DNA of 64,000 nucleotides, from NCBI RefSeq assembly GCF_012927085.1, contig NZ_JABBFX010000001.1, positions 3,100,001 to 3,164,000 on the forward strand. Reading direction: 5' to 3'. The notes beneath the pieces are model-generated. The model made no database searches, was not told where the DNA came from, and saw nothing but the letters and a program-made list of their open reading frames with translations. This stretch comes from Ramlibacter agri. GTDB taxonomy: Bacteria; Pseudomonadota; Gammaproteobacteria; Burkholderiales; Burkholderiaceae_C. Of the stretch, positions 33,729-43,350 are shown piece after piece. Positions within the stretch are counted from its first letter, which is position 1; each line of letters opens with the position of its first letter. Position numbers and translations under genes: made by a program.

Positions 33729-34909
33729 GAAAGGACGCCCTTCAGGCGCGCCGCGGCTTCCTGCAGCTGCGCCATCGAGTTGGCGGTGGAGAAGCGGACG
33801 AAGCGGCCGGTGTCCGCTTGGCCGAAGTCGCGGCCCGGGGTGACGGCGACGTGGGCGCGCTTCATCACCTCGAAGGCGAAGTCCCAGCTGCCTTCGACGC
33901 CCAGCTTGTGGGCGACCGCGCTGCAGTCCGCCCAGGCGTAGAAGGCCCCATCGGGCACCACCGGCACCTGCAGGCCCATGGACTGCAAGGCGGGGATGAA
34001 CCAGTCGCGGCGGGCCTTGAACTCGGCGCGCCGGCGCTCGTATTCGGCGATGCTCTCCGGCGCGAAGCAGGCGAGAGCCGCGTACTGCGCCACGGTGCTG
34101 GGGCAGATGAACAGGTTCTGCGCGAGGCGCTCCACCACCGGCACCAACTGCTCCGGCACGACCATCCAGCCCAGGCGCCAGCCGGTCATGTTGAAGTACT
34201 TGGAGAAGCTGTTGATGCTGACGACGTTGTCGTCGATGGCGAGCGCCGTGTGGCCGAAGGTGTCCTCGTAGGACAGGCCCAGGTAGATCTCGTCCAGCAG
34301 CGTGATCCCGCCTTTCGCCTGCACGAAAGAGTGGATGCGGCGCAGTTCGTCCGGGTGGATCGAGGTGCCGGTCGGATTGGACGGCGAAGCGAGCAGCACG
34401 CCGCGCGTGCGCGCGCGCCAGTGCTCCTGCACCTTGGCGGCGCTGAGCTGGTAGCGCTCTTGCGCCGTCGTCGGGATCAGCACCGCTTCGCCTTCGGCGG
34501 CGCTGACGAAATGCCGGTTGCAGGGATAGCTGGGATCCGGCATCAGGATCTCGTCGCCGGTGTCGATCAGCGCCAGGCAGGCCAGCTGCAAGGCCGCGGA
34601 TGCACCTGCGGTCACGACGATGCGGCGCGCCGGCACATTCACGCCGAAGCGTTCCTGGTACCAGCCGCTGATGCGTTCGCGCAGGGCGGGCAGGCCGGTG
34701 GCGTCGGTGTACTGCGTCCGGCCGTCGTGGATGGCGCGAACGGCTGCTTCCTGCACCAGCGGCGGCGCGGTGAAATCCGGTTCGCCGATGTTCAGGAAGA
34801 TCATCGGCTGGTCGCTGCGCGCGACTTCGCGGGCGAGCTGCGAGGCGGCCTTGGCCACCTCCATCACGTAGAAGGGCTCGATGCGTTCGGCGCGGCGGCT
34901 GATCTTCAA
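33725..34909 (-). CDS. PLP-dependent aminotransferase (class I/II)
   Basis: This 394-residue fold-type I aminotransferase has [40 protein letters not shown] and [20 protein letters not shown]. The PLP lysine is in [20 protein letters not shown]. The start is placed at TTG 34909, which overlaps the nusB stop as TTGA and gives the usual N terminus [20 protein letters not shown]. It probably uses alanine, aspartate or aromatic donors; specificity is not visible. It lies between nusB and ybgC, within the long rib-nus-tol block. Confidence 0.88.
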   Translation of the reverse strand: MKISRRAERIEPFYVMEVAKAASQLAREVARSDQPMIFLNIGEPDFTAPPLVQEAAVRAIHDGRTQYTDATGLPALRERISGWYQERFGVNVPARRIVVTAGASAALQLACLALIDTGDEILMPDPSYPCNRHFVSAAEGEAVLIPTTAQERYQLSAAKVQEHWRARTRGVLLASPSNPTGTSIHPDELRRIHSFVQAKGGITLLDEIYLGLSYEDTFGHTALAIDDNVVSINSFSKYFNMTGWRLGWMVVPEQLVPVVERLAQNLFICPSTVAQYAALACFAPESIAEYERRRAEFKARRDWFIPALQSMGLQVPVVPDGAFYAWADCSAVAHKLGVEGSWDFAFEVMKRAHVAVTPGRDFGQADTGRFVRFSTANSMAQLQEAAARLKGVLS

Positions 34910-35385
34910 GGCCGCGCCTTCCCCGCTGCGCGGTCGGCTTCCACTTCCGCCGAGCGCAGCTTGGGCGCCAGGCCGTTCAGCACCGCGTTCACGTACTTGT
35001 GGCCGTCGGTGCCGCCGAATTCCTTGGCCAGCTCGATGCATTCGTTCAACACGACGCGCCAGGGCACTTCCGCCACGTGCAGGAACTCGTAGGCGCCGAT
35101 CCACATGACGGCGTGCTCGATGGGGGAGATCTCCTCCAGCTTGCGATCGAGCAGCGGCACGATCAGCGCGTCGAGTTCCGCCGATTCCTTGATGCAGCCA
35201 TGCAGCAGGGCGTCGTAGTGCACCGAATCCGCCTTGTGGAAACCCGAGAGACCGCGGGTGAACTGGTCGATGCTCTCCGGGTCCTGCCGGCCCACCAGGT
35301 GCTGGTACAGGGCCTGCACGGCGAATTCGCGGGCGCGGCTGCGCGCCGGCTTGGCGCTGGTCTTGCGCGGGGGCGTTTCGCTCAT
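34906..35385 (-). CDS. nusB: Transcription antitermination factor NusB
   Basis: This 159-residue all-helical protein has [20 protein letters not shown] at the N terminus, [38 protein letters not shown] and [13 protein letters not shown] at the C terminus. With NusE (S10) it binds boxA RNA for rRNA antitermination. Gene order ribH-nusB is widely conserved. The ATG at 35385 overlaps the ribH stop by 4 bases. Confidence 0.95.
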   Translation of the reverse strand: MSETPPRKTSAKPARSRAREFAVQALYQHLVGRQDPESIDQFTRGLSGFHKADSVHYDALLHGCIKESAELDALIVPLLDRKLEEISPIEHAVMWIGAYEFLHVAEVPWRVVLNECIELAKEFGGTDGHKYVNAVLNGLAPKLRSAEVEADRAAGKARP

Positions 35386-35846
35386 TCCAGGTCTTCCAGC
35401 AGGTTGGCCATCTCGATGGCGACCAGCGCCGCGTCGCGGCCTTTCTCCACCTGGCGGGCCACGGCCTGCTCCAGGTTCTCGGTGGTGAGGATGGCGTTGG
35501 CGATGGGCAGCTGGTAGTCCAGCGACACGCGCGTGACGCCGGCGCCCGACTCGTTGGCCACCAGCTCGAAATGGTAGGTCTCGCCGCGGATGATGCAGCC
35601 GATCGCAACCAGCGCGTCGTACTGGTCCTTCTCCGCCATCGCCTGCAGCGCCACCGGCACTTCCAGCGCGCCGGGCACGAACACGTGGTCGATGTTGTCG
35701 TCCTCGACGCCGTGTTCCAGCAGTGCTTCGCGGCAGGCCTTGGCCAGCGCGTCGGTCACGCCGGGGTTCCAGCGCGCCTGCACGATGCCGATCGCCAGCC
35801 GCTTGCCGTCCAGCCGGTCCGCGGCGCCCTTGTCAGCTCCAAACAT
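35382..35846 (-). CDS. ribH: 6,7-dimethyl-8-ribityllumazine synthase
   Basis: This 154-residue enzyme condenses 3,4-dihydroxy-2-butanone 4-phosphate with the ribitylaminouracil, the penultimate step of riboflavin synthesis. Motifs are [55 protein letters not shown] and [13 protein letters not shown]. The start is ATG 35846, behind an AGGAA site. It forms icosahedral or pentameric assemblies in the cytosol. It is 8 bases downstream of ribBA and overlaps nusB. Confidence 0.96.
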   Translation of the reverse strand: MFGADKGAADRLDGKRLAIGIVQARWNPGVTDALAKACREALLEHGVEDDNIDHVFVPGALEVPVALQAMAEKDQYDALVAIGCIIRGETYHFELVANESGAGVTRVSLDYQLPIANAILTTENLEQAVARQVEKGRDAALVAIEMANLLEDLE

Positions 35847-35854
35847 CGGAATTC

Positions 35855-36991
35855 CTATTCGTTCGGGCGGGGCGTGTAGCCCGCCACTTCCAGGCCGTAG
35901 CCTGCCATGGAGGGCATGCGCCGGGGCGCGCCCATCAGGTTCATGCGTCGCACGCCGCAGTCCCGCAGGATCTGGGCGCCGACGCCGTAGGTGCGCAGGT
36001 CCATGCGGCCGCGTTCGGGCGCTTGCGCCGCGCGAGCCGTGCCCTCGAATTGCTCCAGCAGCTGGTCGGCGGTCTCGCCGCAATTCAGCAGCACGGCGAC
36101 GCCGTGGCCGGTGGCGGCAATGTGCTTCAGGCTGGAGTCCAGGCTCCAGCTGTGCATGGAGCGATCCAGCTCCAGCGCGTCCAGCACGGACAGCGGTTCG
36201 TGCACGCGCACCGGCACCGCCTGCTCGGCGTCCCACTGGCCCTTGACCAGCGCCAGGTGCAGGCCCTGGCTGGGCTTGTCGCGCCAGGCGTGGGCCGTGA
36301 ACTCGCCGTAGGCCGTGGCCAGCTGGCGGGTGCCGATCTTCTCGATCAGGCTCTCGTGGCGGCTGCGGTAGTGGATCAGGTCGGCGATGGTGCCGATCTT
36401 CAGGCCGTGTTCGGCGGCGAACAGCTGCAGGTCCGGCAGGCGGGCCATGGTGCCGTCGTCCTTCATCACCTCGCAGATCACGGCGGCCGGCGTGCAGCCG
36501 GCCATCGCGGCGAAGTCGCAGCCGGCTTCGGTATGGCCGGCGCGCATCAGCACGCCGCCATCCACCGCCTGCAGCGGGAAGATGTGGCCCGGTTGCACCA
36601 GGTCGGCGGCGGTGGCGTCCTTCGCCACGGCGGCCTGCACCGTGCGGGCGCGGTCGGCGGCGGAGATGCCGGTGGTCACGCCGGTGGCGGCCTCGATGGA
36701 CACGGTGAAGGCCGTGCCCATCTTGGTGCCGTTGCGGGCCACCATGGGCGGCAGCTGCAGGCGCTCGCAGCGCTCGCGGCTGAGGGTCAGGCAGATGAGG
36801 CCACGGCCGAAGCGGGCCATGAAGTTGATCGCTTCGGGCGTGACGTGGTCGGCGGCGAGCACGAGGTCGCCTTCGTTCTCGCGGTCTTCTTCGTCGACCA
36901 GGATCACGATGCGGCCGGCACGCATCTCGGCGACGATGTCCTCGACGGGGGAGACGGGAACGGGGTTGAGGACGGCGGGACGGGCAGTCAT
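35855..36991 (-). CDS. ribBA: RibBA-like protein: active-looking DHBP synthase fused to a degenerate GTP cyclohydrolase II domain (RibBX type)
   Basis: This is a 378-residue fusion. Residues 1-205 are DHBP synthase, which makes the four-carbon riboflavin precursor from ribulose 5-phosphate: [48 protein letters not shown] and [16 protein letters not shown] residues are intact. The C-terminal half follows the GTP cyclohydrolase II fold ([20 protein letters not shown]), but the zinc-cysteine motif (family HSECLTGD...RCDCG) is replaced by [20 protein letters not shown] and [11 protein letters not shown]. Cyclohydrolase activity is therefore unlikely, and a separate ribA should exist elsewhere. 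Such fusions have been described in Proteobacteria as RibBX. Confidence 0.9.
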   Translation of the reverse strand: MTARPAVLNPVPVSPVEDIVAEMRAGRIVILVDEEDRENEGDLVLAADHVTPEAINFMARFGRGLICLTLSRERCERLQLPPMVARNGTKMGTAFTVSIEAATGVTTGISAADRARTVQAAVAKDATAADLVQPGHIFPLQAVDGGVLMRAGHTEAGCDFAAMAGCTPAAVICEVMKDDGTMARLPDLQLFAAEHGLKIGTIADLIHYRSRHESLIEKIGTRQLATAYGEFTAHAWRDKPSQGLHLALVKGQWDAEQAVPVRVHEPLSVLDALELDRSMHSWSLDSSLKHIAATGHGVAVLLNCGETADQLLEQFEGTARAAQAPERGRMDLRTYGVGAQILRDCGVRRMNLMGAPRRMPSMAGYGLEVAGYTPRPNE

Positions 36992-37018
36992 CCCGCTATT
37001 GTCGCATCTGCCCCGTTG

Positions 37019-37039
37019 CCGGCCCCTGTGTGGGGCCGG
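37019..37039 (-). terminator. GC-rich hairpin between the sensor kinase and ribBA
   Basis: An 8-bp perfect stem CCGGCCCC/GGGGCCGG with a 5-base loop sits immediately after the kinase stop codon (37041). There is no T tract on the minus strand, so it is at best a weak or Rho-assisted terminator or an RNA-stability element separating the sensor pair from ribBA. Confidence 0.4.
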
Positions 37040-37040
37040 G

Positions 37041-39086
37041 TCAGGCCGCGCGGGCGGCCGGCAGCGGCAGGTCGAGGGTGAAGCTCGCGCCCCGGCCCGG
37101 GCCGTCGCTGGCGGCGCTCAGGGCGGCGCCCATCTCGCGGGCGGCCAGCGCGCAGCTGTGCAGGCCGAAGCCGTGGCCGTCGCGGCGGGTGGTGAAGCCG
37201 TGCGAGAAGATCCGCGTCAGGTTCTCTTCCGGAATGCCTTCGCCTTCGTCGTGCACCGAGATGCGCAGGCGCTGCGGCTCGGGCTGTTCGATGCGCACCG
37301 TCAGTCGCGCCCGCTGGCCGGCCAGGCCCGCCATCGCATGCTTGGCATTGCTGATGAGGTTGACGAGGATCTGCAGCACGCGGCCGCGGTCCAGCGGCAC
37401 GGCGGCCATGGGCGCGTAGTCGCGCACCACCTCCACCTGGTGCCGAGCCAGCGAGCTGCCCTGCATGCGCAAGGCCTCCTCCGCCAGTTCCGCCGGTTCC
37501 ACTGCTTCGACGACGTGGCTGCCGCCGGCATGCGACTGCTGGGTGGCGACGATGTCCTTGACGTGCTCGACGCTCTTGACCAGGCGTTCGACTTCGCTCG
37601 TCATGTCCCGGTGTTCCTCGGCCAGGGCGGCGGTGGCGGCCGCCAGGTAGGCCGGAAGCATCCGGCCCTTGTCGTCCTCGGCGAGGAAGCGGCCCGCGTC
37701 TTCGCCCTGGTCGCGCAGCATGGTCGCCGCCCGGCCCAGGCCGCCCAGGCGCGACTTGCGCAAGGTGCCGGCGACCACGCTGGCCGAGGTGTTGATGCTG
37801 TTCAGGACGTTGCCCACGTTGTGCAGCACGTTGGTGGCGATTTCGGCGCGGCCAGCCTGGCGGGCGGCGGCGACCAGTTCGTCCTGGGTCTCGCGCAGCT
37901 TCTCCAGCAACACGTTGCGCTCCTGCTGCGCGGCCAGCTCGCGCTGGGCCCGCTGGCGCTGGACCTGCTCGCTCAGCAGGGTGGCCTGCGCCTGGTTCAG
38001 GCGCTCGGAGCGCCCGGCCACGTCCCGCTGCACGCGGGACAGCAGGCGGTGGAAGAACCAGGTGAGGGCGCCGCCGATCAGCGCGAAGACCAGGATCACG
38101 CCGCCCGCGGCCAGGCGCCAGGTGCGCGCGAGCCCGGTGACGTCCGTCATGACCAGCAGCGAGCCGACCTTCTGGCCGCGCGAATTCAGCAGCGCCTGCT
38201 CCACCACCTGCGTGGTCCGGCCGCCGTCGGTGGCCTGCAGCGGTTGCTGCGTGCCTTCCGGGCCGCGCGGGCCTGCCAGGTAGTCGTGCACGCCCGAGGG
38301 GATGTCCGCCGTGCTGCGGCTCAGGACGATGACGTCGCGGAACTCGTCCCAGTTCTCGTGGATGCCCCGGCGCTTCTGGTACTCGCGGTAGGTCGCCTCG
38401 TCCAGGAAGTGCTTGTTCAGCAGCAGCAGCGCCTGGCCGTCCACGGTGTTGGTGATCTGGGCGAACAGGTCCTCCAGTTCGGCGCCGAGCTCGATGTAGC
38501 CAATGAGCTGGCCGTCGACGAACCACGGCGCGCTGACGCGCAGGGTGAAGGCGCCGTTGGTGCCCTGTTCGTTGCCCCAGGCGACATGGCCGCTGCGCTC
38601 GGCCTCCATCATCACGAAGCGGTCGACGCGGTCGCCGGCGTGGTCCGGCTCGTGCACGCGCAGCAGCACCTTGCGGTCGGGCGTGATGAAGTACAGGTGC
38701 GTGATCGCATGTCGCCGCTTCAGGTCCAGCAGGAGGTCGGACGTCAGCCCGAGCAGCATTCGCGGGTCGCGCGCGAGCTGGGCGTGCAGGATGCGCGGGT
38801 CGGCCATCAGCATGTCCTGCACCGACTGCATGGTCTGCACCTCCTGGCCGGTCAGCCCCACCAGGAGGGACTTCATGGCCTTGCCGGTGTCGTTGGCCTG
38901 CTGCTGCATGTACTCGCCGCGCGCCAGGAACATCAGCAGGGCGACCAGGGACACCAGCAGCAGCAGGGCCGCCGCGAGCGGCAGCAGGATGCGCATGCGC
39001 AGGCCCGAGGTGAGCTCGCGTGCATCGGCGCCGAAACCGGAATCCAGGCGCAAGTCGCCGTACGGAGGCTGCATCGCCTGCGTCAT
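37041..39086 (-). CDS. Membrane sensor histidine kinase with periplasmic sensor domain
   Basis: This 681-residue protein starts at ATG 39086, overlapping the upstream hybrid kinase stop by 4 bases. TM1 is about 31-54 and TM2 about 323-346, enclosing a periplasmic sensor of about 265 residues that looks like a double-Cache module. A coiled coil (350-405) leads to an unusual H-box, [20 protein letters not shown], with H422 as the likely phosphoacceptor. The ATPase domain has [16 protein letters not shown] (N box), [13 protein letters not shown] and [16 protein letters not shown]. It probably works with the preceding REC-kinase-REC protein; the signal is unknown. Confidence 0.88.
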   Translation of the reverse strand: MTQAMQPPYGDLRLDSGFGADARELTSGLRMRILLPLAAALLLLVSLVALLMFLARGEYMQQQANDTGKAMKSLLVGLTGQEVQTMQSVQDMLMADPRILHAQLARDPRMLLGLTSDLLLDLKRRHAITHLYFITPDRKVLLRVHEPDHAGDRVDRFVMMEAERSGHVAWGNEQGTNGAFTLRVSAPWFVDGQLIGYIELGAELEDLFAQITNTVDGQALLLLNKHFLDEATYREYQKRRGIHENWDEFRDVIVLSRSTADIPSGVHDYLAGPRGPEGTQQPLQATDGGRTTQVVEQALLNSRGQKVGSLLVMTDVTGLARTWRLAAGGVILVFALIGGALTWFFHRLLSRVQRDVAGRSERLNQAQATLLSEQVQRQRAQRELAAQQERNVLLEKLRETQDELVAAARQAGRAEIATNVLHNVGNVLNSINTSASVVAGTLRKSRLGGLGRAATMLRDQGEDAGRFLAEDDKGRMLPAYLAAATAALAEEHRDMTSEVERLVKSVEHVKDIVATQQSHAGGSHVVEAVEPAELAEEALRMQGSSLARHQVEVVRDYAPMAAVPLDRGRVLQILVNLISNAKHAMAGLAGQRARLTVRIEQPEPQRLRISVHDEGEGIPEENLTRIFSHGFTTRRDGHGFGLHSCALAAREMGAALSAASDGPGRGASFTLDLPLPAARAA

Positions 39087-40825
39087 GGCTGCCCCGCCTC
39101 GCGGGCGCGCCGGGCCTCGAGGCGCGGCGGGATCCATTTGAGCAGCACGTCCCACATCGCCTCGAGCTCCAGCGGCTTGGCGATGAAATCGTCCATGCCG
39201 GCCTGCAGGAAGCGCTCGCGATCGCGCTGCAGCACGCTGGCCGTCATCGCGATGACGGGCAGGTCCGCGTGGCCGGGCCTTGCGCGCAGGGCGCGCGTTG
39301 CATCCACGCCATCGAGCACCGGCATGTGCGCGTCCATCAGGACGGCGTCGTAGCAGGACTGCTCCACGCGCTCGAGCGCCTCGGCGCCGTCGCTGGCGAC
39401 GTCCACCTCGATGCCGGCGCGGCGCAGCAGCAGGCTGGCCACCACCTTGTTGGTCTCGTTGTCCTCCACCAGCAGCACGCGGGCGCCGCGCAGCAGCGGC
39501 AGCCGCTGGGCCTGCTCCGCGTTCATGCGGGGCGGCAGCGGCTGCGCCGTGGCGGGCAGGCCCAGGCGCGCGGTGAACCAGAAGCAGCTGCCGCGGCCGG
39601 GCTCGCTCTCCACGCCGACCTCGCCGCCCATCAGGTGGGCCAGCTTGCGGGAGATCGCCAGGCCCAGGCCCGTGCCGCCGAAGCGGCGCGTGGTGGAAGC
39701 GTCGGCCTGCTGGAAGCGCTGGAACAGCCGCTGCAGCTGGCTGGCGGTGATGCCGATGCCGGTGTCGGTGACCGACAGGCGCAGCACGACTTCGCCCGGC
39801 GCACGGGACTCCACCCGCGCGGCGATCGCGACCTGGCCGCGCTCGGTGAACTTGATGGCGTTGCCGGTGAAGTTCAGCAGCACTTGCGCCAGGCGCAGCG
39901 GATCACCCACCAGCAGCGGCGGCACCTGCGCGTCGACGTCGCAGCTCAGGACCAGTCCCTGGGCGGCGCACTTGGCGCCCAGCGTGCCGGTCACCCGGTC
40001 GACCACGGAGGCCAGCGTGAAATGCGTCTGCTCCAGGGCCAGCTTGCCGGACTCGATGCGCGAGAAGTCCAGGATGTCGTCGAGGATGCCCATCAGGTGG
40101 TCGGCCGACTCGGCGACCATGCCGAGGTGCTGGCGCTGCTGCGGGTCGAGCGCCGTCTGCAGCAAGAGCGTCGACAGGCCGATGATCGCGTTCATCGGCG
40201 TGCGGATCTCGTGGCTCATGTTGCTCAGGAACTCGTCCTTCGCGCGGCTGGCCTGTTCCGCGGCCTCCTTGGCCACCTGCAGTTCATGCGTGCGCTTCTG
40301 CACGGTCGCTTCGAGCTCGCCCAGGTGGTGCAGCGCGTCCTGGGCCAGGTCCCACTTGACCGTGAGCGTGCGCGCGAGCTGCGCCACCTCGATCATGTCG
40401 AAGGGCTTCTTGATCACGAGCAGCCGGTCCTGCACGTCCAGCCGCTGCAGCACGTCCTCCCACGCGTGGTCGGAATAGGCGGTGCAGATCACGACCTGCA
40501 GCTGCGGGTCCACCTGCCAGAGGCGCTCGATGGTTTCCACGCCGTCCCATCCGGGCGGCATGCGCATGTCGACGAAGGCCAGCGCGTAGGGGCGGCCTTC
40601 GCGCATCGCGGTCGCAACCTTCTCGAGCGCTTCCTTGCCCTGGTAGGCCGAATCGACGTCGAAGCCTTCCGCGTCGTTGGCGGCCGGCGCTTCGCCGAAC
40701 AAGGTGGCTTCGAGCTGGTCGAGCGCGGCGTCGCTGCGGCCGGCGACCAGGCTCTTGCGGAAATCGTGGTGCATCGCCGGCATGTCGTCGACGACGAGCA
40801 CCCGGCGGTTGGTGGTGGCTGGCAT
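39083..40825 (-). CDS. Hybrid histidine kinase with N- and C-terminal receiver domains
   Basis: This 580-residue soluble protein has no membrane segment. It holds a REC domain (8-145, acceptor D86 in [16 protein letters not shown]), a coiled coil and a HisKA domain with H205 in [21 protein letters not shown] full HATPase follows (N box [37 protein letters not shown]), then a second REC (447-565, acceptor D498 in [15 protein letters not shown]). It receives or relays phosphate in the cytosol, probably from the membrane kinase with which it overlaps by 4 bases. No DNA-binding output is present. Confidence 0.9.
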   Translation of the reverse strand: MPATTNRRVLVVDDMPAMHHDFRKSLVAGRSDAALDQLEATLFGEAPAANDAEGFDVDSAYQGKEALEKVATAMREGRPYALAFVDMRMPPGWDGVETIERLWQVDPQLQVVICTAYSDHAWEDVLQRLDVQDRLLVIKKPFDMIEVAQLARTLTVKWDLAQDALHHLGELEATVQKRTHELQVAKEAAEQASRAKDEFLSNMSHEIRTPMNAIIGLSTLLLQTALDPQQRQHLGMVAESADHLMGILDDILDFSRIESGKLALEQTHFTLASVVDRVTGTLGAKCAAQGLVLSCDVDAQVPPLLVGDPLRLAQVLLNFTGNAIKFTERGQVAIAARVESRAPGEVVLRLSVTDTGIGITASQLQRLFQRFQQADASTTRRFGGTGLGLAISRKLAHLMGGEVGVESEPGRGSCFWFTARLGLPATAQPLPPRMNAEQAQRLPLLRGARVLLVEDNETNKVVASLLLRRAGIEVDVASDGAEALERVEQSCYDAVLMDAHMPVLDGVDATRALRARPGHADLPVIAMTASVLQRDRERFLQAGMDDFIAKPLELEAMWDVLLKWIPPRLEARRAREAGQP

Positions 40826-40949
40826 GGGGGGTACTGCGTGGCGCGAAGCGGTTCCGTCAGCATGTAACGGAATGTCGCGACCGCCATGATCCCCCAGGCG
40901 GGGTCGCCGGGCTTAGGAGAAGTGCGAGCCCGGGCTGGAGAAAATGGCT

Positions 40950-41591
40950 CTAGGCCGCGCTGCGGGCCTGCGGCAGGCCGGCGCCGAGCATGCGTTCCAC
41001 GTAGCGCGCGATCAGGTCGATCTCGAGGTTCACCCGGCTGCCAGCCTTCAGGGCATGCAACGCGGTGTTGTCCACCGTGTGGGGAATCAGGTTGATGCTC
41101 AGCTCGGTGCCGTCGGCCAGGTCGCTGATGCTGTTGACGGTGAGGCTCACGCCGTTGACGGTGATGGAGCCTTTGTAGGCCAGGTACTTGCCCAGCGCCT
41201 GCGGCGCCAGGATGCGCAGCTCCCAGCTTTCCCCGACCGGCTCCATGCGCTGCACGGTGCCGACGCCGTCGACGTGCCCGGAAACCAGGTGGCCACCCAG
41301 GCGGTCCTGCGCACGCAAGGCCTTTTCCAGGTTGACCGGGCCACGCTCGCCGAGGCCCGCGGTCTTGTCCAGCGATTCGGCGGAGATGTCGATGCTGAAA
41401 TGGTGGGCGTTCGCGTCCAGCGAGGTCACCGTCATGCAGGCCCCGTTGATCGCGATGCTGTCGCCGAGCTGCACGTCTTCCAGGTAGCCGGCCGGCGTTT
41501 CGACGGTGAGTCGCTTGCCGTGCTGGGCCGAAGAGCCAAGGTCGTCGACGGCGGCGATGCGTCCGACGCCGGTGATGATGCCGGTGAACAT
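40950..41591 (-). CDS. ribE: Riboflavin synthase alpha subunit
   Basis: This 213-residue enzyme dismutates two lumazine molecules to riboflavin. Two lumazine-binding repeats are visible: MFTGIITGVGRIAAVDD with GDSIAINGACMTVTSLDAN, and GGHLVSGHVDGVGTVQRM with GSITVNGVSLTVNSISD. The start is ATG 41591. It lies 5 bases after ribD on the same strand. The next genes downstream are the two-component pair, which split it from ribBA-ribH. Confidence 0.96.
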   Translation of the reverse strand: MFTGIITGVGRIAAVDDLGSSAQHGKRLTVETPAGYLEDVQLGDSIAINGACMTVTSLDANAHHFSIDISAESLDKTAGLGERGPVNLEKALRAQDRLGGHLVSGHVDGVGTVQRMEPVGESWELRILAPQALGKYLAYKGSITVNGVSLTVNSISDLADGTELSINLIPHTVDNTALHALKAGSRVNLEIDLIARYVERMLGAGLPQARSAA

Positions 41592-41596
41592 GCGGA

Positions 41597-42721
41597 CTAT
41601 TTTCCCACTTGTGGCTGGCAGCTGGCTTTCACCTTGGCGAGGATGCGCAGGTCCGGGCCGAAAGCCTTCATCTCGCCGAACTCCAGTTCCACGGCTTCGT
41701 CCAGCCGCTGCAGGGGCCCGATGTTGACCATGCCCTGGCCGGGGCCGAGCAGCTTGGGCGCGAGGTAGACCAGCAGTTCGTCCACCAGGCCTTCGCGCAG
41801 CAGCGAGCCGTTGAGCTTGAAGCCGGATTCGACGTGCACCTCGTTGACCTCGCGCAGGGCCAGGTCGGCCAGCATGGCGGCCAGGTCCACCTTGCCCTTG
41901 GGGCCGCCGGCCTGGTAGACGACTTCGGCGCCGCGGGCTTCCAGCGCGGCCTGGGCCTGTGCGTGCTGCTCCGCCGCGTAAACCAGCACATGGCGGCCGG
42001 GCACGAACAGGGCCGCGTCCGGCGGCGTCTGCAGGCGGCTGTCCACCACCACCAGCGGTGGCTGCTTGGGCGCCGGCCACAGCCGGATGTCCAGCCGCGG
42101 GTTGTCCTCCAGCACGGTGCCGATGCCGGTGAGGATGGCGCCGGCGCGGCCGCGCCAGGCATGGCCGTCGGCGCGGGCTGCTTCGGAGGTGATCCACTGG
42201 CTGGCGCCGTTCGCCAGCGCGGTCTGGCCGTCCAGCGAGGCGGCGATCTTCATCCGCACCCAGGGGGTCTTGCGCTCCATGCGGCTGAAGAAGCCGATGT
42301 TCAGTTCGCGCGACTCGGCGGCGCCCGGGCCGACCTCCACCGCGACGCCGGCCGCGCGCAGGCGCGCGAAGCCCTGGCCGGCGACCAGCGGATTCGGGTC
42401 GCCGAGCGATGCGACCACCTTGGCGATGCCGGCCTGCACCAGCGCGTCGCAGCAGGGGCCGGTGCGGCCGTGGTGGGAGCAGGGTTCCAGCGTGACGTAG
42501 GCGGTGGCGCCGCGCACGTCCTCGCCGCGGGCGGCGGCGTCGCGCAGCGCCTGCACTTCGGCGTGCGCCTGGCCGGCAGCCTGCGTGTGGCCGCTTCCCA
42601 GCACGCGGCTGCCGTCGGCGGCGACGATCACGCAGCCCACGCGCGGGTTGGGCTCGGACAGGGCGATCGCGCGGTGCGCCAGCGCGAGCGCTTCTTCCAT
42701 CGCAGGATGCAGCTTTTCCAT
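41597..42721 (-). CDS. ribD: Bifunctional riboflavin biosynthesis deaminase/reductase
   Basis: This 374-residue protein starts at ATG 42721. The deaminase domain carries the zinc site: HAEVQALRDAAARG and TLEPCSHHGRTGPCCDAL. The reductase domain follows with WVRMKIAASLDGQTALANG and GIGTVLEDNPRLDIRLWP, ending VDELLVYLAPKLLGPGQGM. Together they convert the pyrimidine from GTP cyclohydrolase into the ribitylaminouracil phosphate. It is the first rib gene of the block and is divergent from the pseudopilin. No FMN riboswitch is visible in the short gap upstream. Confidence 0.95.
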   Translation of the reverse strand: MEKLHPAMEEALALAHRAIALSEPNPRVGCVIVAADGSRVLGSGHTQAAGQAHAEVQALRDAAARGEDVRGATAYVTLEPCSHHGRTGPCCDALVQAGIAKVVASLGDPNPLVAGQGFARLRAAGVAVEVGPGAAESRELNIGFFSRMERKTPWVRMKIAASLDGQTALANGASQWITSEAARADGHAWRGRAGAILTGIGTVLEDNPRLDIRLWPAPKQPPLVVVDSRLQTPPDAALFVPGRHVLVYAAEQHAQAQAALEARGAEVVYQAGGPKGKVDLAAMLADLALREVNEVHVESGFKLNGSLLREGLVDELLVYLAPKLLGPGQGMVNIGPLQRLDEAVELEFGEMKAFGPDLRILAKVKASCQPQVGK

Positions 42722-42792
42722 GGCGGCATTCTGCGCGAAGCCGCGGCCCATAGTTCACTGCCGCGCCACGGCCCGCTTCCTATCGTGGCCGC

Positions 42793-43341
42793 ATGGACAA
42801 GACGACTCAGCGCGGGTTCACGCTGCCCGAAATGCTCGTGACTTTCAGCGTGCTCGGCGGCCTGCTGGCCATGGCGCTCACCTCGATCACGGACATGGTG
42901 CACGACCTGCGGCTGGCGGGCGTGTCCAACGACGTGATGCAGCAGCTGTTCCTGGCGCGCAGCGAGGCGATCAAGCGCAACCGGCGGGTTGCGGTGTGCA
43001 AGTCACCCGATGGCGAGTCCTGCGCGGAGCAGGGCGGGTGGGAGCAGGGCTGGATCCTGTTCGAGGACACTAACAACAGCGGGACGCGCGAGGCGCACGA
43101 GCCGATCCTGCAGCGCCTGAACCCCCTGCCGCCGCAATACCGCCTGACGGCCAACAACCCGCTGGCGCGCTACGTGTCCTACCACCCGCTGGGTGGCACG
43201 GTCATGGCGTCGGGCGCTTTCCAGGCCGGCACGTTCACGCTGTGCCGCCTCTCGGCGGGGCCGGGGGAGGGCCGGCAGATCATCATCAACGCGGGCGGCA
43301 GGCCGCGGGTGCAGAAGGTGCAGCTGGAAAGCTGCATGTGA
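42793..43341 (+). CDS. Type IV pilin/pseudopilin-like protein (GspH/FimT family)
   Basis: This 182-residue protein has a prepilin leader: basic N terminus, then RGFTLPEMLVTFSVLGGLLA. Cleavage would fall after the glycine, and the glutamate follows at +5. The hydrophobic helix leads to a GspH/FimT-type domain with FLARSEAIKRNRRVAVCKS and a cysteine pair likely to form a disulfide; FTLCRL and NAGGRPRVQK are typical of FimT. It is a minor pilin/pseudopilin, but no other pilus gene is nearby. It is flanked by ribD (divergent) and nrdR (convergent). Confidence 0.85.
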   Translation: MDKTTQRGFTLPEMLVTFSVLGGLLAMALTSITDMVHDLRLAGVSNDVMQQLFLARSEAIKRNRRVAVCKSPDGESCAEQGGWEQGWILFEDTNNSGTREAHEPILQRLNPLPPQYRLTANNPLARYVSYHPLGGTVMASGAFQAGTFTLCRLSAGPGEGRQIIINAGGRPRVQKVQLESCM

Positions 43342-43350
43342 GGCGGGAGC

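Noticed and set aside
42722..42792. Possible FMN riboswitch upstream of ribD
   Set aside because: The gap to the divergent pseudopilin is only about 70 bases and lacks the AGGGTTCCGG-type conserved boxes. None is visible before ribBA either.
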